Part shown: positions 10,182 to 17,727 of the stretch, in pieces
Layout of the letters: each line of letters starts with the position of its first letter
How positions within the stretch are numbered: the first letter of the stretch is position 1
Assembly: GCF_000016325.1 (NCBI RefSeq)
Contig: NC_009436.1
Coordinates: forward strand, 3,224,001-3,288,000
DNA: 64,000 bases
DNA from: Enterobacter sp. 638
GTDB taxonomy: Bacteria; Pseudomonadota; Gammaproteobacteria; Enterobacterales; Enterobacteriaceae
Direction of reading: 5' to 3'
Translations under genes and position numbers: made by a program
Notes under the pieces: generated by a model
Told to the model about the DNA's origin: nothing
Database searches by the model: none
What the model saw: the letters and a program-made list of their open reading frames with translations, nothing else

Positions 10182-11645
10182 ATGTTCAGGCAGTTGAAAA
10201 AAACTCTGGTTGCGACACTTATCGCCGCGCTGACTGTCGGTCAGGCGATGCCCGCGTTCGCGGACTCGGCGGATACCTTGCCGGATATGGGCACCTCAGC
10301 AGGCAGCACGCTGTCCATCGGGCAAGAGATGCAGATGGGCGATTTTTACGTCCGTCAGCTTCGCGGTAGCGCGCCGCTGATTAACGACCCGCTGCTGGTG
10401 CAATACATCAACGGGCTTGGGATGCGCCTGGTCGCCCATGCTGACTCGGTCAAAACCCCTTTCCACTTCTATTTAATTAATAACGACGAAATCAACGCTT
10501 TCGCCTTCTTTGGTGGAAACGTAGTGCTGCATTCGGCGTTATTCCGTTATTCCGATAACGAAAGCCAGCTTGCGTCGGTTATGGCGCATGAAATCTCCCA
10601 CGTCACCCAGCGCCATCTGGCGCGTGCGATGGAAGATCAAAAACGTACTGCCCCGCTCACCTGGGTCGGCGCACTGGGCTCTATTTTGCTGGCAATGGCC
10701 AGCCCGCAGGCGGGTATGGCAGCACTGACCGGCACGCTTGCCGGTACGCGCCAGGGCATGATCAGCTTTACCCAACAGAACGAGCAGGAAGCCGATCGCA
10801 TCGGCATTCAGGTGCTTCAGCGCTCAGGCTTTGATCCTCAGGCGATGCCCACGTTCCTCGAAAAGTTGCTGGATCAAGCGCGCTATTCGACTCGTCCGCC
10901 AGAAATCTTACTGACTCACCCGTTGCCAGAAAGCCGTCTGTCCGATGCGCGAAACCGTGCCAACCAGATGCGTCCTGTGGTTGTGCAGTCGTCGCAAGAT
11001 TTCTACATGGCAAAAGTCAGAACGCTCGGGATGTACAAGTCCGGGCGAAATCAGCTCACCAGCGATCTGCTCGACAGCCTGTCTAAAGGCAATATCCGTG
11101 AGCAAAATGCAGCGCAGTACGGTCGTGCGCTTGAGGCGATGGAAGCCAGCAAATTCGACGAGGCACGAAAAGCGATACAGCCTTTGCTGACCGCTGATGC
11201 CAATAATCCGTGGTATCTCGATCTGTCGACCGACATTGATTTGGGCCAGAAGAAAACCACCGATGCGATTAATCGCCTGAAAGGGGCAAAAGATCTGCGC
11301 ACCAACCCGGTGCTGCAGCTCAACCTGGCGAATGCTTACTTACAGGGTGGACAGCCGAAAGAGGCCGCCACAATCCTTAATCGTTACACCTTCAATAATA
11401 AAGACGATCCTAACGGCTGGGATTTACTGGCACAAACGGAAGCACAGCTCGGTAATCGCGACCAGGAACTGGCTGCACGCGCAGAAGGCTTCGCGCTAGT
11501 GGGGCGTCTGGATCAGTCCATTTCGCTGTTGAGCAGCGCCAGTTCGCAAGTGAAGCTGGGTAGTCTGCAACAGGCCCGATACGATGCGCGTATCGACCAG
11601 CTGCGTTCATTGCAGCAGCGGTTCAAGCCTTACGAGAAAATGTGA
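10182..11645 (+). CDS. bepA: periplasmic metalloprotease/chaperone BepA
   Basis: Maintains outer-membrane integrity by helping LptD mature and degrading misfolded barrel proteins. The 487-residue protein has a signal peptide ending AFA near residue 27, an M48 zinc protease domain with HEISH at residues 136-140 and the downstream EQEADRIG glutamate near 201, and a C-terminal TPR region from about residue 310. The start [17 protein letters not shown] gives a proper signal peptide. It is followed by arsC in the same direction, as in E. coli. Confidence 0.96.
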   Translation: MFRQLKKTLVATLIAALTVGQAMPAFADSADTLPDMGTSAGSTLSIGQEMQMGDFYVRQLRGSAPLINDPLLVQYINGLGMRLVAHADSVKTPFHFYLINNDEINAFAFFGGNVVLHSALFRYSDNESQLASVMAHEISHVTQRHLARAMEDQKRTAPLTWVGALGSILLAMASPQAGMAALTGTLAGTRQGMISFTQQNEQEADRIGIQVLQRSGFDPQAMPTFLEKLLDQARYSTRPPEILLTHPLPESRLSDARNRANQMRPVVVQSSQDFYMAKVRTLGMYKSGRNQLTSDLLDSLSKGNIREQNAAQYGRALEAMEASKFDEARKAIQPLLTADANNPWYLDLSTDIDLGQKKTTDAINRLKGAKDLRTNPVLQLNLANAYLQGGQPKEAATILNRYTFNNKDDPNGWDLLAQTEAQLGNRDQELAARAEGFALVGRLDQSISLLSSASSQVKLGSLQQARYDARIDQLRSLQQRFKPYEKM

Positions 11646-11710
11646 TTTAGCACGTTGCAGGAAAGCCAACGCACCTGCAACGTGAAGTGCGACGAATAAA
11701 AGGAGAATTC

Positions 11711-12070
11711 ATGTCAGACGCGGTAAAAATTTATCATAACCCACGCTGCTCCAAGAGCCGCGAAACGCTTGAGCTTGTGAAATCAAAAGGCGTCGAACCC
11801 GAAGTGGTGTTGTATCTGGAGACGCCACCGGACGCACAGACTCTTCGCCAGCTGTTGAGCATGCTGAATATGGCAAGCGCGCGGGAACTCATGCGTCAGA
11901 AAGAAGATCTGTATAAATCGTTAAATCTGGCGAACAGCCAACTGACGGAAGATGATCTGATTAAGGCGATGATCGACAATCCAAAGCTGATTGAACGCCC
12001 GATTGTCGTCGCTCATGGCAAGGCACGCATTGGCCGTCCGCAGGAAGACGTGCTCGCGATCCTCAACTAA
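11711..12070 (+). CDS. yfgD: ArsC-family arsenate reductase-like protein YfgD
   Basis: A 119-residue thioredoxin-fold protein of the glutaredoxin-dependent ArsC/Spx group, with the single catalytic cysteine at residue 13 in NPRCSKSRET and the late RPIVVAHGKARIGRP segment that carries the arsenate-binding arginine in true ArsC proteins. No ars operon genes lie nearby, so a general thiol-redox role is as likely as arsenate reduction. The ATG at 11711 is chosen because AAAGGAGAATTC precedes it. The gene's end overlaps the convergent regulator-like gene by 4 bases. Confidence 0.88.
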   Translation: MSDAVKIYHNPRCSKSRETLELVKSKGVEPEVVLYLETPPDAQTLRQLLSMLNMASARELMRQKEDLYKSLNLANSQLTEDDLIKAMIDNPKLIERPIVVAHGKARIGRPQEDVLAILN

Positions 12071-12891
12071 TCCTGACGCCGCAGCGCTTCCAGAAATGCC
12101 TGCGGCGTACGATCCCCCAGTTTTTTCTGCGCTTTCCCCTCGTTATAAAACTCACACATTTTTTCCAGTAAGCACTCTACTGGCTCAGCCTGGATACGCG
12201 GAATAATCTCCACCAGCCGCACCGCCACCTGCACGGCATTTTGCTTTGCGCGACCGATCGTCAGGGCTATGCCGTCGGGGATGAAGGGCGATTCAAAACC
12301 AAAAGTCTCAAAAGATTGTATATCGGCCGGGCAAGCCTTTAGCAGTTCACGAATCCAGTTTGCGAGTAATTGTGGCGAGGTCCCCGCGTAAACCCGCGCA
12401 AAGCACCAGCCGCTGATGGGCTCTCGCGCCCAGAGCACATGTTGCTCGCCACCGTCGTCCATATGCAGTGAAAATGAAAGATGGTGAAGTTCAAGATGGT
12501 TCGGCCGTCGCCCCGCCTTTATCGCTTTTAGCCCCTTCAGCGGCGCGCCCTGACGCGGTGTCACCGCCGCTTTGAGATAGCGGTTTAGCGTGGCGCGAGA
12601 GACGTGAATACCCAACCCATCGTTGACTAACATTAGAAGCTCATCGAGCGGCGCGCCCGTGGCATCGCGTAGGGCATTAATCAACGAGATCTGTTCTTGT
12701 CTCATCGCTTTGTGTATGACCTTCGGTGTGGTGTGGTTATCTGAAATATGCTCACGGTTACGCCAGCGGCGGACGGTGGTGATGGATATCCCCAGTTCCA
12801 CAGACAGCTCCCTGTCACTTTTATCGGACTGCTGAAGATACCGACGGATACGCGGTGTGGTCGTGGCATTAGCGTGCAGTTTAATTTCCAT
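12067..12891 (-). CDS. IS481-transposase-like HTH protein lacking DDE residues; likely regulator
   Basis: A 274-residue protein without a recognised gene name. Its N-terminus (KLHANATTTPRIRRYL) and helix-turn-helix (DRELSVELGISITTVRRWRNRE, about residues 27-48) read like the start of IS481-type transposases. A second HTH-like segment follows (LGIHVSRATLNRYLK, about 94-108). The C-terminal EFYNEGKAQKKLGDRTPQAFLEAL resembles the family end HYN..RPH.ALGG.TP..FL. The central integrase-like region lacks the TDNG aspartate (FETFGFESPF stands there). No flanking inverted repeats were seen, so a domesticated DNA-binding protein is inferred. It is divergent from the PTS operon and is probably its regulator. 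Function unproven. Confidence 0.7.
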   Translation of the reverse strand: MEIKLHANATTTPRIRRYLQQSDKSDRELSVELGISITTVRRWRNREHISDNHTTPKVIHKAMRQEQISLINALRDATGAPLDELLMLVNDGLGIHVSRATLNRYLKAAVTPRQGAPLKGLKAIKAGRRPNHLELHHLSFSLHMDDGGEQHVLWAREPISGWCFARVYAGTSPQLLANWIRELLKACPADIQSFETFGFESPFIPDGIALTIGRAKQNAVQVAVRLVEIIPRIQAEPVECLLEKMCEFYNEGKAQKKLGDRTPQAFLEALRRQD

Positions 12892-12955
12892 CGTGAGAAT
12901 TCCGTTAAATTTTTAATAACTAATCTTATGAGATATACATTCGCAATGTGAATGC

Positions 12956-12975
12956 ATTGTGACCGATTTCACCTT
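12956..12975 (+). promoter_or_regulatory. CRP-like site upstream of the EIIC operon
   Basis: TGTGA-CCGATT-TCACC (12958-12973) matches nine of the ten core positions of the CRP consensus TGTGA-N6-TCACA. The centre lies 41.5 bases before a start point predicted from the GATAAT hexamer at 12995-13000, the classic class II spacing. Two short inverted repeats (ACATT-CGC-AATGT and CAATG-TGAATG-CATTG) directly abut it upstream and could be the site of the divergent regulator. Confidence 0.7.
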
Positions 12976-12994
12976 TTTCTCGTCACGCAGCACT

Positions 12995-13000
12995 GATAAT
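12995..13000 (+). promoter_or_regulatory. -10 element of the EIIC-asparaginase-peptidase operon
   Basis: GATAAT matches the TATAAT consensus at five of six positions, and no good -35 hexamer is seen 17 bases upstream, as expected for a class II CRP-dependent promoter. The implied start near 13007 leaves a leader of about 43 bases. Confidence 0.55.
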
Positions 13001-13049
13001 CCACACACATAACACAAACCACATCACTCAATCTTGTACGGAGTTCACA

Positions 13050-14369
13050 ATGAACAATGTTCTGGGATTTCTCGAAGCAAAACTGATGCCGCTGGCGGCT
13101 AAAACGGCTCAACAACGTCATCTGGGCGCTATTCGTGGCGCCTATGTTTCTTTCATGCCGTTTATTATTGTCGGCTCAATCCTGCTGGTTATCTCTTCTT
13201 TCCCCAATCAGACTTACCAGCAGTTTATGTCTCAGGCTTTTGGTGCGAGCTGGAGCGCCATTATCGAGATCCCGTTCAACGCGGTGTTCTCCACGATGTC
13301 GCTGTTTATCAGCTTCCTCGTCGCGTACCGTCTGGCGGAACACTACAATGAAGATCGCGTGTCGTGCGGCATCCTTGCGCTGGTGAGTTTCCTGATCCTC
13401 ACGCCGTTTATCAAAGTGGCCGAGAACGGCGGCATCACGGTCATCCCCGTGGAATGGATCGGCAGCAAAGGGCTTTTCGTAGCGATGATTGGCTCGCTGC
13501 TGTGGACCGAATTGTTCTGCTGGCTGAAGCGCAAAAATCTGGTGATCAAAATGCCAGAAGGCGTACCGCCTGCGGTACAGGAATCGTTCGCCGCGCTCAT
13601 CCCCGCGCTGGTGGTCATGATTCTGGTACTGATGATTCGCATCGCGTTTGAAAACACCCACTACAACACCATTCACCAGTTCATCTACGAAGTGGTCGCC
13701 ACGCCAGTGCGACATTACGGGACATCCTACTTTGGCGCGCTGATGACGGTATTCAGCATCACCATTTTGTGGTCAGTGGGCATTAACTCCGGCTCGATGG
13801 TTAACGGCATTATTCGTCCGCTATGGATGGAAAATCAGACCGACAATATCGCTGCCATTCAGGCTGGCGTGACCCCGCCGCACATTATCACCGAACAGTT
13901 TTTTGACATGATCTGGATGGGTGGCGCAGGTGCAACGCTGTCGTTGGTCATTGCGATGCTGATTTTTGCTCGCAGTAAAAACATGCGTGAAGTGGCACGA
14001 CTCGGCGCGGGGGCGTCGGTGTTTAACATCAACGAGCCGATTCTGTTTGGTCTGCCGGTCATCATGAATCCGATCATGCTCATCCCGTTCAACCTGGTGC
14101 CGCTGGTGCTCGTCACCGTGCAGTATGCCGCGATGAAACTCGGCGCGGTGGCGGTGACGACGGGCGTTTTCATCCCCTGGACGCTACCACCGGTCATCAG
14201 CGGATTTATCGTTACCGGACACATTAGCGGCAGCGTGATGCAGCTTCTCAATTTGCTGATCGGCGCGATGCTCTACCTGCCGTTTATGCGCATCCTGGAC
14301 AAACAATACCGCGCCGCGGAGCTTGCAACCGCGATGCCAACTGAAACCACGCTGGCCAAACAGGAGTAA
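13050..14369 (+). CDS. PTS EIIC permease, lactose/cellobiose family, orphan
   Basis: A 439-residue inner-membrane sugar transporter of the lactose/cellobiose/chitobiose EIIC family. It begins MNNVLGFLEAKLMPLAAKTAQQRHLGAIRGAY, as ChbC/CelB-type proteins do, has about ten hydrophobic segments, and shows the conserved FNINEPILFGLPVIMNP substrate-site motif near residue 335. A GGAG ribosome site precedes the ATG. No EIIA or EIIB domain or gene is nearby, so it must borrow them from another system or work without them. The next gene starts three bases after its stop, so substrate and enzyme are expected to match. The substrate is unknown. Confidence 0.88.
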   Translation: MNNVLGFLEAKLMPLAAKTAQQRHLGAIRGAYVSFMPFIIVGSILLVISSFPNQTYQQFMSQAFGASWSAIIEIPFNAVFSTMSLFISFLVAYRLAEHYNEDRVSCGILALVSFLILTPFIKVAENGGITVIPVEWIGSKGLFVAMIGSLLWTELFCWLKRKNLVIKMPEGVPPAVQESFAALIPALVVMILVLMIRIAFENTHYNTIHQFIYEVVATPVRHYGTSYFGALMTVFSITILWSVGINSGSMVNGIIRPLWMENQTDNIAAIQAGVTPPHIITEQFFDMIWMGGAGATLSLVIAMLIFARSKNMREVARLGAGASVFNINEPILFGLPVIMNPIMLIPFNLVPLVLVTVQYAAMKLGAVAVTTGVFIPWTLPPVISGFIVTGHISGSVMQLLNLLIGAMLYLPFMRILDKQYRAAELATAMPTETTLAKQE

Positions 14370-14372
14370 ACC

Positions 14373-15332
14373 ATGTGGGGAATTATTGCGACCTGGCGAA
14401 TGGCGCTGGAAGGAGTCACGGAGTCGGCAACGGCGCTGGCGGCGGGAAAGCCAGTTTCAACGGCGGTGGTCGATGCCGTCGCGACCGTCGAGGATTTTCC
14501 GTTTTATAAGTCCGTCGGTTATGGCGGGCTGCCTACCGAGAACGGTGACGTTGAGCTGGATGCCGCCTACATGGATGGCGACACGCTGGCCTTCGGCGCA
14601 GTCGGCAATCTGGTCGATATCGCAAACCCGATCCGCGTGGCGCATGCCTTGAGCCGTCAGCGCTATAACAGCTTGTTAGTCGGCCAGGGTGCGCGTGAAT
14701 GGGCGCTGAGCCAGGGATTCACCGACAAGACAATGCTCACCGACAGAGCCTTGCAGCACTATCGCAAACGCTGCCGTGAAACGCTGGATAAAGGGTTAAG
14801 TCCTTACAACGGACACGATACGGTCGGGATCATTGGCCTGGATAATCACGGATCGATGAGCGTCGCCACGTCCACCAGCGGCCTGTTTATGAAAAAGCGC
14901 GGACGGCTAGGCGATTCGCCGATCATCGGCTCAGGTTTTTATTGCGACAGCGAAACGGGCGCGGCGACCGCCACAGGCGTGGGCGAAGACCTGATGAAAG
15001 GTTGCACCAGTTACGAAATCGTTCGTCGAATGGCTCAGGGCATGACTCCGCAACAGGCAGCGGATTCCGTAGTCTTCGAACTGGAGGACAAGCTGATGTC
15101 GCGCTTCGGGCGCGTAGGCGATCTCTCGGTGGTCTGCATGAACAACAAGGGTGAATTTGGCGCAGCAACCAATATCAAAACGTTCTCCTTCGTCGTTGCT
15201 ACTGCGCGTCAGCCGCTCACCGTTTTTCGCACCGAGCGTCAGCATGAGAAAACCCATTATCAGCCTGTCGATGATGCATGGATGCAGGATTATGCCGCAC
15301 GCATTCGTGCGCCGATTGAGGAGTCATCATGA
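14373..15332 (+). CDS. N4-(beta-N-acetylglucosaminyl)-L-asparaginase / isoaspartyl peptidase family Ntn hydrolase
   Basis: A 319-residue member of the glycosylasparaginase/asparaginase-2 family, which self-cleaves to expose an N-terminal threonine nucleophile. Family marks are GHDTVG (predicted nucleophile Thr150), ATSTSG at about 165-170, GRLGDSPIIGSG at about 177-188, and the TATGVGE segment. These match glycosylasparaginases that split GlcNAc-Asn into aspartate and glucosaminylamine, but isoaspartyl dipeptides or other N-linked asparagine conjugates are possible. No signal peptide is seen, so it acts in the cytoplasm on imported substrate. The GGAG ribosome site overlaps the EIIC stop, and the ATGA overlap with the peptidase indicates coupling. 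Confidence 0.85.
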   Translation: MWGIIATWRMALEGVTESATALAAGKPVSTAVVDAVATVEDFPFYKSVGYGGLPTENGDVELDAAYMDGDTLAFGAVGNLVDIANPIRVAHALSRQRYNSLLVGQGAREWALSQGFTDKTMLTDRALQHYRKRCRETLDKGLSPYNGHDTVGIIGLDNHGSMSVATSTSGLFMKKRGRLGDSPIIGSGFYCDSETGAATATGVGEDLMKGCTSYEIVRRMAQGMTPQQAADSVVFELEDKLMSRFGRVGDLSVVCMNNKGEFGAATNIKTFSFVVATARQPLTVFRTERQHEKTHYQPVDDAWMQDYAARIRAPIEESS

Positions 15333-16759
15333 TTACCTACCAGCTTATTAACACGCTCGCGCAGGCCGATGCAGCGAGTCATTTGATTGCCCGCAGCGCC
15401 TGCCAACATTTGCCCGGCACCGCGCTGATTAACGAAATGCGCGCGCAGAAAAGCGTGGCGGACACCCGCTTCGGTTGTGCCCCTTTTACGCGCATCACCC
15501 TGCTGCCAGATGCCTTATGGAAGGATAATCTGACCGAGAGTTTGCTCAACGCACTGCGCCCGATTTTTGCCGATCCGGTCAGCGAAACGGTGATTATCGA
15601 CGTTACCGAAATTGATGACACCGTGCTGGCGCAGCTGCTGCGCTTTGTGTTCAACCAGGCGCATCGGCTCAGCGATTTGCAGTTGAAAAAACCGGATGCC
15701 TCGGCGATTCGCCTTCGCCACATCTCCGCACTGTGTCTGCCAGAGCAGCAGGCGCATGTAGAGTCAGTCTTCCGTCAGCAGCAGGCGATTGCGAACGGGA
15801 TGATTGCCGCACGGCGTCTATCGGATATGCCCTCTGACCGCTGCACACCGCAGTTTGTGGTCGAGGAGTCGCAAAGATTATGTGCCGCCTTCCCTTCCCT
15901 TCGCTGCGAGTCGCTCGATGAAAAACAAATCGTTGAGCAAGGGCTGGGATTGCTACATGCCGTCGGGAAAGGCGCGGCCTGCCCGCCGCGACTGCTGGCA
16001 ATCCATTACGACGGTATCAAGGATGGCCCGGTGCGTTGTTACGTCGGTAAAGGCATCACTTTCGACACCGGTGGCCTGTGGCTAAAAGACGGCGCGGGCA
16101 TGTACACCATGAAATATGACATGTGCGGCGCGGCAAACGTGATGGGGCTAATGCTCACTATTGCTGAGCTGAATCTGCCGGTGCGGGTAATGGGCGTCCT
16201 TGCGCTGGCGGAAAATGCCATAGGCTCGGATGCGATGCAGCCCGGCACGGTGGCGCGCGCCTGCAACGGCATGACGGTCGAGATTAATAATACCGACGCT
16301 GAAGGACGATTAGTGCTGGCCGATGCCATTGCGTGGGCGAGCCAGCGCCATCCGCAGGCACATTATATTATCGACATCGCAACGTTAACGGGCGCGGTGG
16401 TGAAGGCGCTGGGGTATGAGTTAAGTGGTTTGATGACGCAACATGAGCCGCTGCGTCAGTCACTGACGGCTGCTGGCGTAAAAAGTGGAGACGAAGTGTG
16501 GTCATTGCCGCTGGATGCGCGGCTGAAAAAACAGACCGAAAGCGCTATCGCCGATCTGTGTAATACGCCGACGAACAACGCCGCGATCAGTGCTTCGGCG
16601 GCGTGGCTGCTGCATCACTTTTGCCCACCGTCTATTGCGTGGGCGCATCTCGATATTAGCGGTACGGCGTTATGGCGGGAAGGTGGAAAAAGCGTGGCAT
16701 CAGGCAGACCGATTCCGCTTCTTACTGAGCATTTATTGGGTGATATACAGAAAGGGTAA
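15329..16759 (+). CDS. M17 leucyl-aminopeptidase-family metallopeptidase
   Basis: A 476-residue peptidase whose C-terminal half carries the complete M17 di-metal site: VGKGITFDTGG, the catalytic lysine in GLWLKDGAGM, MKYDMCGAA, and NTDAEGRLVLAD with the catalytic arginine. The N-terminal half diverges from E. coli PepA and PepB. Cytoplasmic; it removes N-terminal residues from small peptides. GAGGAG precedes its ATG and it overlaps the glycosylasparaginase stop as ATGA, so its substrates probably arise from or feed that reaction, for example aspartyl peptides. It converges on hda. The precise specificity cannot be read from sequence. Confidence 0.88.
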   Translation: MITYQLINTLAQADAASHLIARSACQHLPGTALINEMRAQKSVADTRFGCAPFTRITLLPDALWKDNLTESLLNALRPIFADPVSETVIIDVTEIDDTVLAQLLRFVFNQAHRLSDLQLKKPDASAIRLRHISALCLPEQQAHVESVFRQQQAIANGMIAARRLSDMPSDRCTPQFVVEESQRLCAAFPSLRCESLDEKQIVEQGLGLLHAVGKGAACPPRLLAIHYDGIKDGPVRCYVGKGITFDTGGLWLKDGAGMYTMKYDMCGAANVMGLMLTIAELNLPVRVMGVLALAENAIGSDAMQPGTVARACNGMTVEINNTDAEGRLVLADAIAWASQRHPQAHYIIDIATLTGAVVKALGYELSGLMTQHEPLRQSLTAAGVKSGDEVWSLPLDARLKKQTESAIADLCNTPTNNAAISASAAWLLHHFCPPSIAWAHLDISGTALWREGGKSVASGRPIPLLTEHLLGDIQKG

Positions 16760-16774
16760 AACATTTGCTCTGGA

Positions 16775-16801
16775 GCCGGGCAAATATCAGTACCGCCCGG
16801 C
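16775..16801. terminator. hairpin between the convergent M17 peptidase gene and hda
   Basis: GCCGGGC (16775-16781) pairs with GCCCGGC (16795-16801), lying between the two stop codons. No long U-tract is seen on either side, so termination strength is uncertain. Confidence 0.45.
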
Positions 16802-16804
16802 ACA

Positions 16805-17506
16805 TTAGAGCTTCAGGGTGTCTTTCACGAACGGGATCGTCAGCTTACGCTGGGCGGTAATCGAGGCGTGATCGAGCTGATCGAGCGTATCAAAAAGCGT
16901 GCGCATTTCCCGATCCAGGCGCTTAAGCAGAAAACGGCCCACGTCTTCCGGAAGCTCAAATCCACGCAGTCGTGAACGCAACTGTAACGCCTGGAGCTTA
17001 TCTTCGTCGGACAACGGCTGCAGCTTGTAAATTTGCCCCCAGTCCAGACGAGAGGCCAGATCCGGTAAACCGAGATTGAGCTGGCGCGGCGGACGATCAC
17101 CCGTGATCAGTAAACGGGTTTTGCCCGATTCCAGAATCCGGTTATACAGATTGAACATCGCCATTTCCCACTGCTCGTCCCCGGCAATACATTCGATATT
17201 GTCGATACACACCAGCGAAAGATGTTCCATGCCGTCGAGCACTTCCGGTACGAACCAGGTGCGCTTGTCCAGCGGCACATAGCCTACCGCGTCGCCACGT
17301 TGCGAAAGTTCAGCACAGGCGGCATGCAAAAGATGGCTACGCCCCGCGCCTTCGCGTGACCAGATATAAATGTATCCGCTGTGATCCTGGCGCAACACGT
17401 TTTGCAGCGCAGCCAGTAAAGAGGGGTTATCACCCGGCCAAAAACTCGCGAAAGTTTCGTCGTCAGGAAGATAAAGTGGCAGAGAGAGCTGTGCCGGTCC
17501 GTTCAG
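16805..17506 (-). CDS. hda: DnaA regulatory inactivator Hda, CTG start
   Basis: AAA+ protein that, with the DNA-loaded beta clamp, stimulates ATP hydrolysis by DnaA and so prevents re-initiation. The clamp-binding motif QLSLPL sits at residues 6-11 and is only present if translation begins at the CTG at 17504-17506, which gives 233 residues, the same as E. coli, where a CTG start is also accepted. Then come the Walker A-like [10 protein letters not shown], the VCIDNIE Walker B and the RLDW/sensor II regions. The next in-frame start would delete the clamp motif. It follows uraA leftward across a palindromic repeat. Confidence 0.93.
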   Translation of the reverse strand: MNGPAQLSLPLYLPDDETFASFWPGDNPSLLAALQNVLRQDHSGYIYIWSREGAGRSHLLHAACAELSQRGDAVGYVPLDKRTWFVPEVLDGMEHLSLVCIDNIECIAGDEQWEMAMFNLYNRILESGKTRLLITGDRPPRQLNLGLPDLASRLDWGQIYKLQPLSDEDKLQALQLRSRLRGFELPEDVGRFLLKRLDREMRTLFDTLDQLDHASITAQRKLTIPFVKDTLKL

Positions 17507-17571
17507 AAATACCTCGATTAAGGTCTAACGTAAAATCGGCGAAGAGTTTACCACGGAACCTGCAATGAGAG

Positions 17572-17596
17572 AACCGGGCGGATCGTCCGCCCGGTT
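17572..17596. terminator. strong GC hairpin between hda and uraA
   Basis: AACCGGGCGGA and TCCGCCCGGTT form a perfect 11-bp stem with a TCG loop. No U-tract follows on the leftward side; it may terminate uraA transcription with help, or act as a boundary element next to the repeat. Confidence 0.45.
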
Positions 17597-17600
17597 ATAC

Positions 17601-17713
17601 ACGTCATCCTTCAAGCTGCCTCTGCGTTGGCTGCGTCTGCTCACCTCAGTCACTTACTTGAGTAAGCTCTTGGGGATTCTCAGACTTGCCGCCTTGATGC
17701 CGCTTGAATGATT
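17601..17713. repeat. enterobacterial palindromic intergenic repeat
   Basis: The left end (TCCTTCAAGCTGCCTC) and the right end (GATGCCGCTTGAATGAT) are imperfect inverted copies, and the centre holds the hairpin CTTACTTGAGTAAG. The whole ~110-bp unit resembles a non-coding palindromic repeat common in intergenic regions of Enterobacter, Serratia and Yersinia. It is recognised by pattern only; its usual name was not assigned. Confidence 0.65.
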
Positions 17714-17727
17714 TTATGTATATAAGA

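Noticed and set aside
12067..12891. A complete insertion sequence at the transposase-like gene
   Set aside because: No terminal inverted repeats or target duplications were seen and the catalytic residues are missing.
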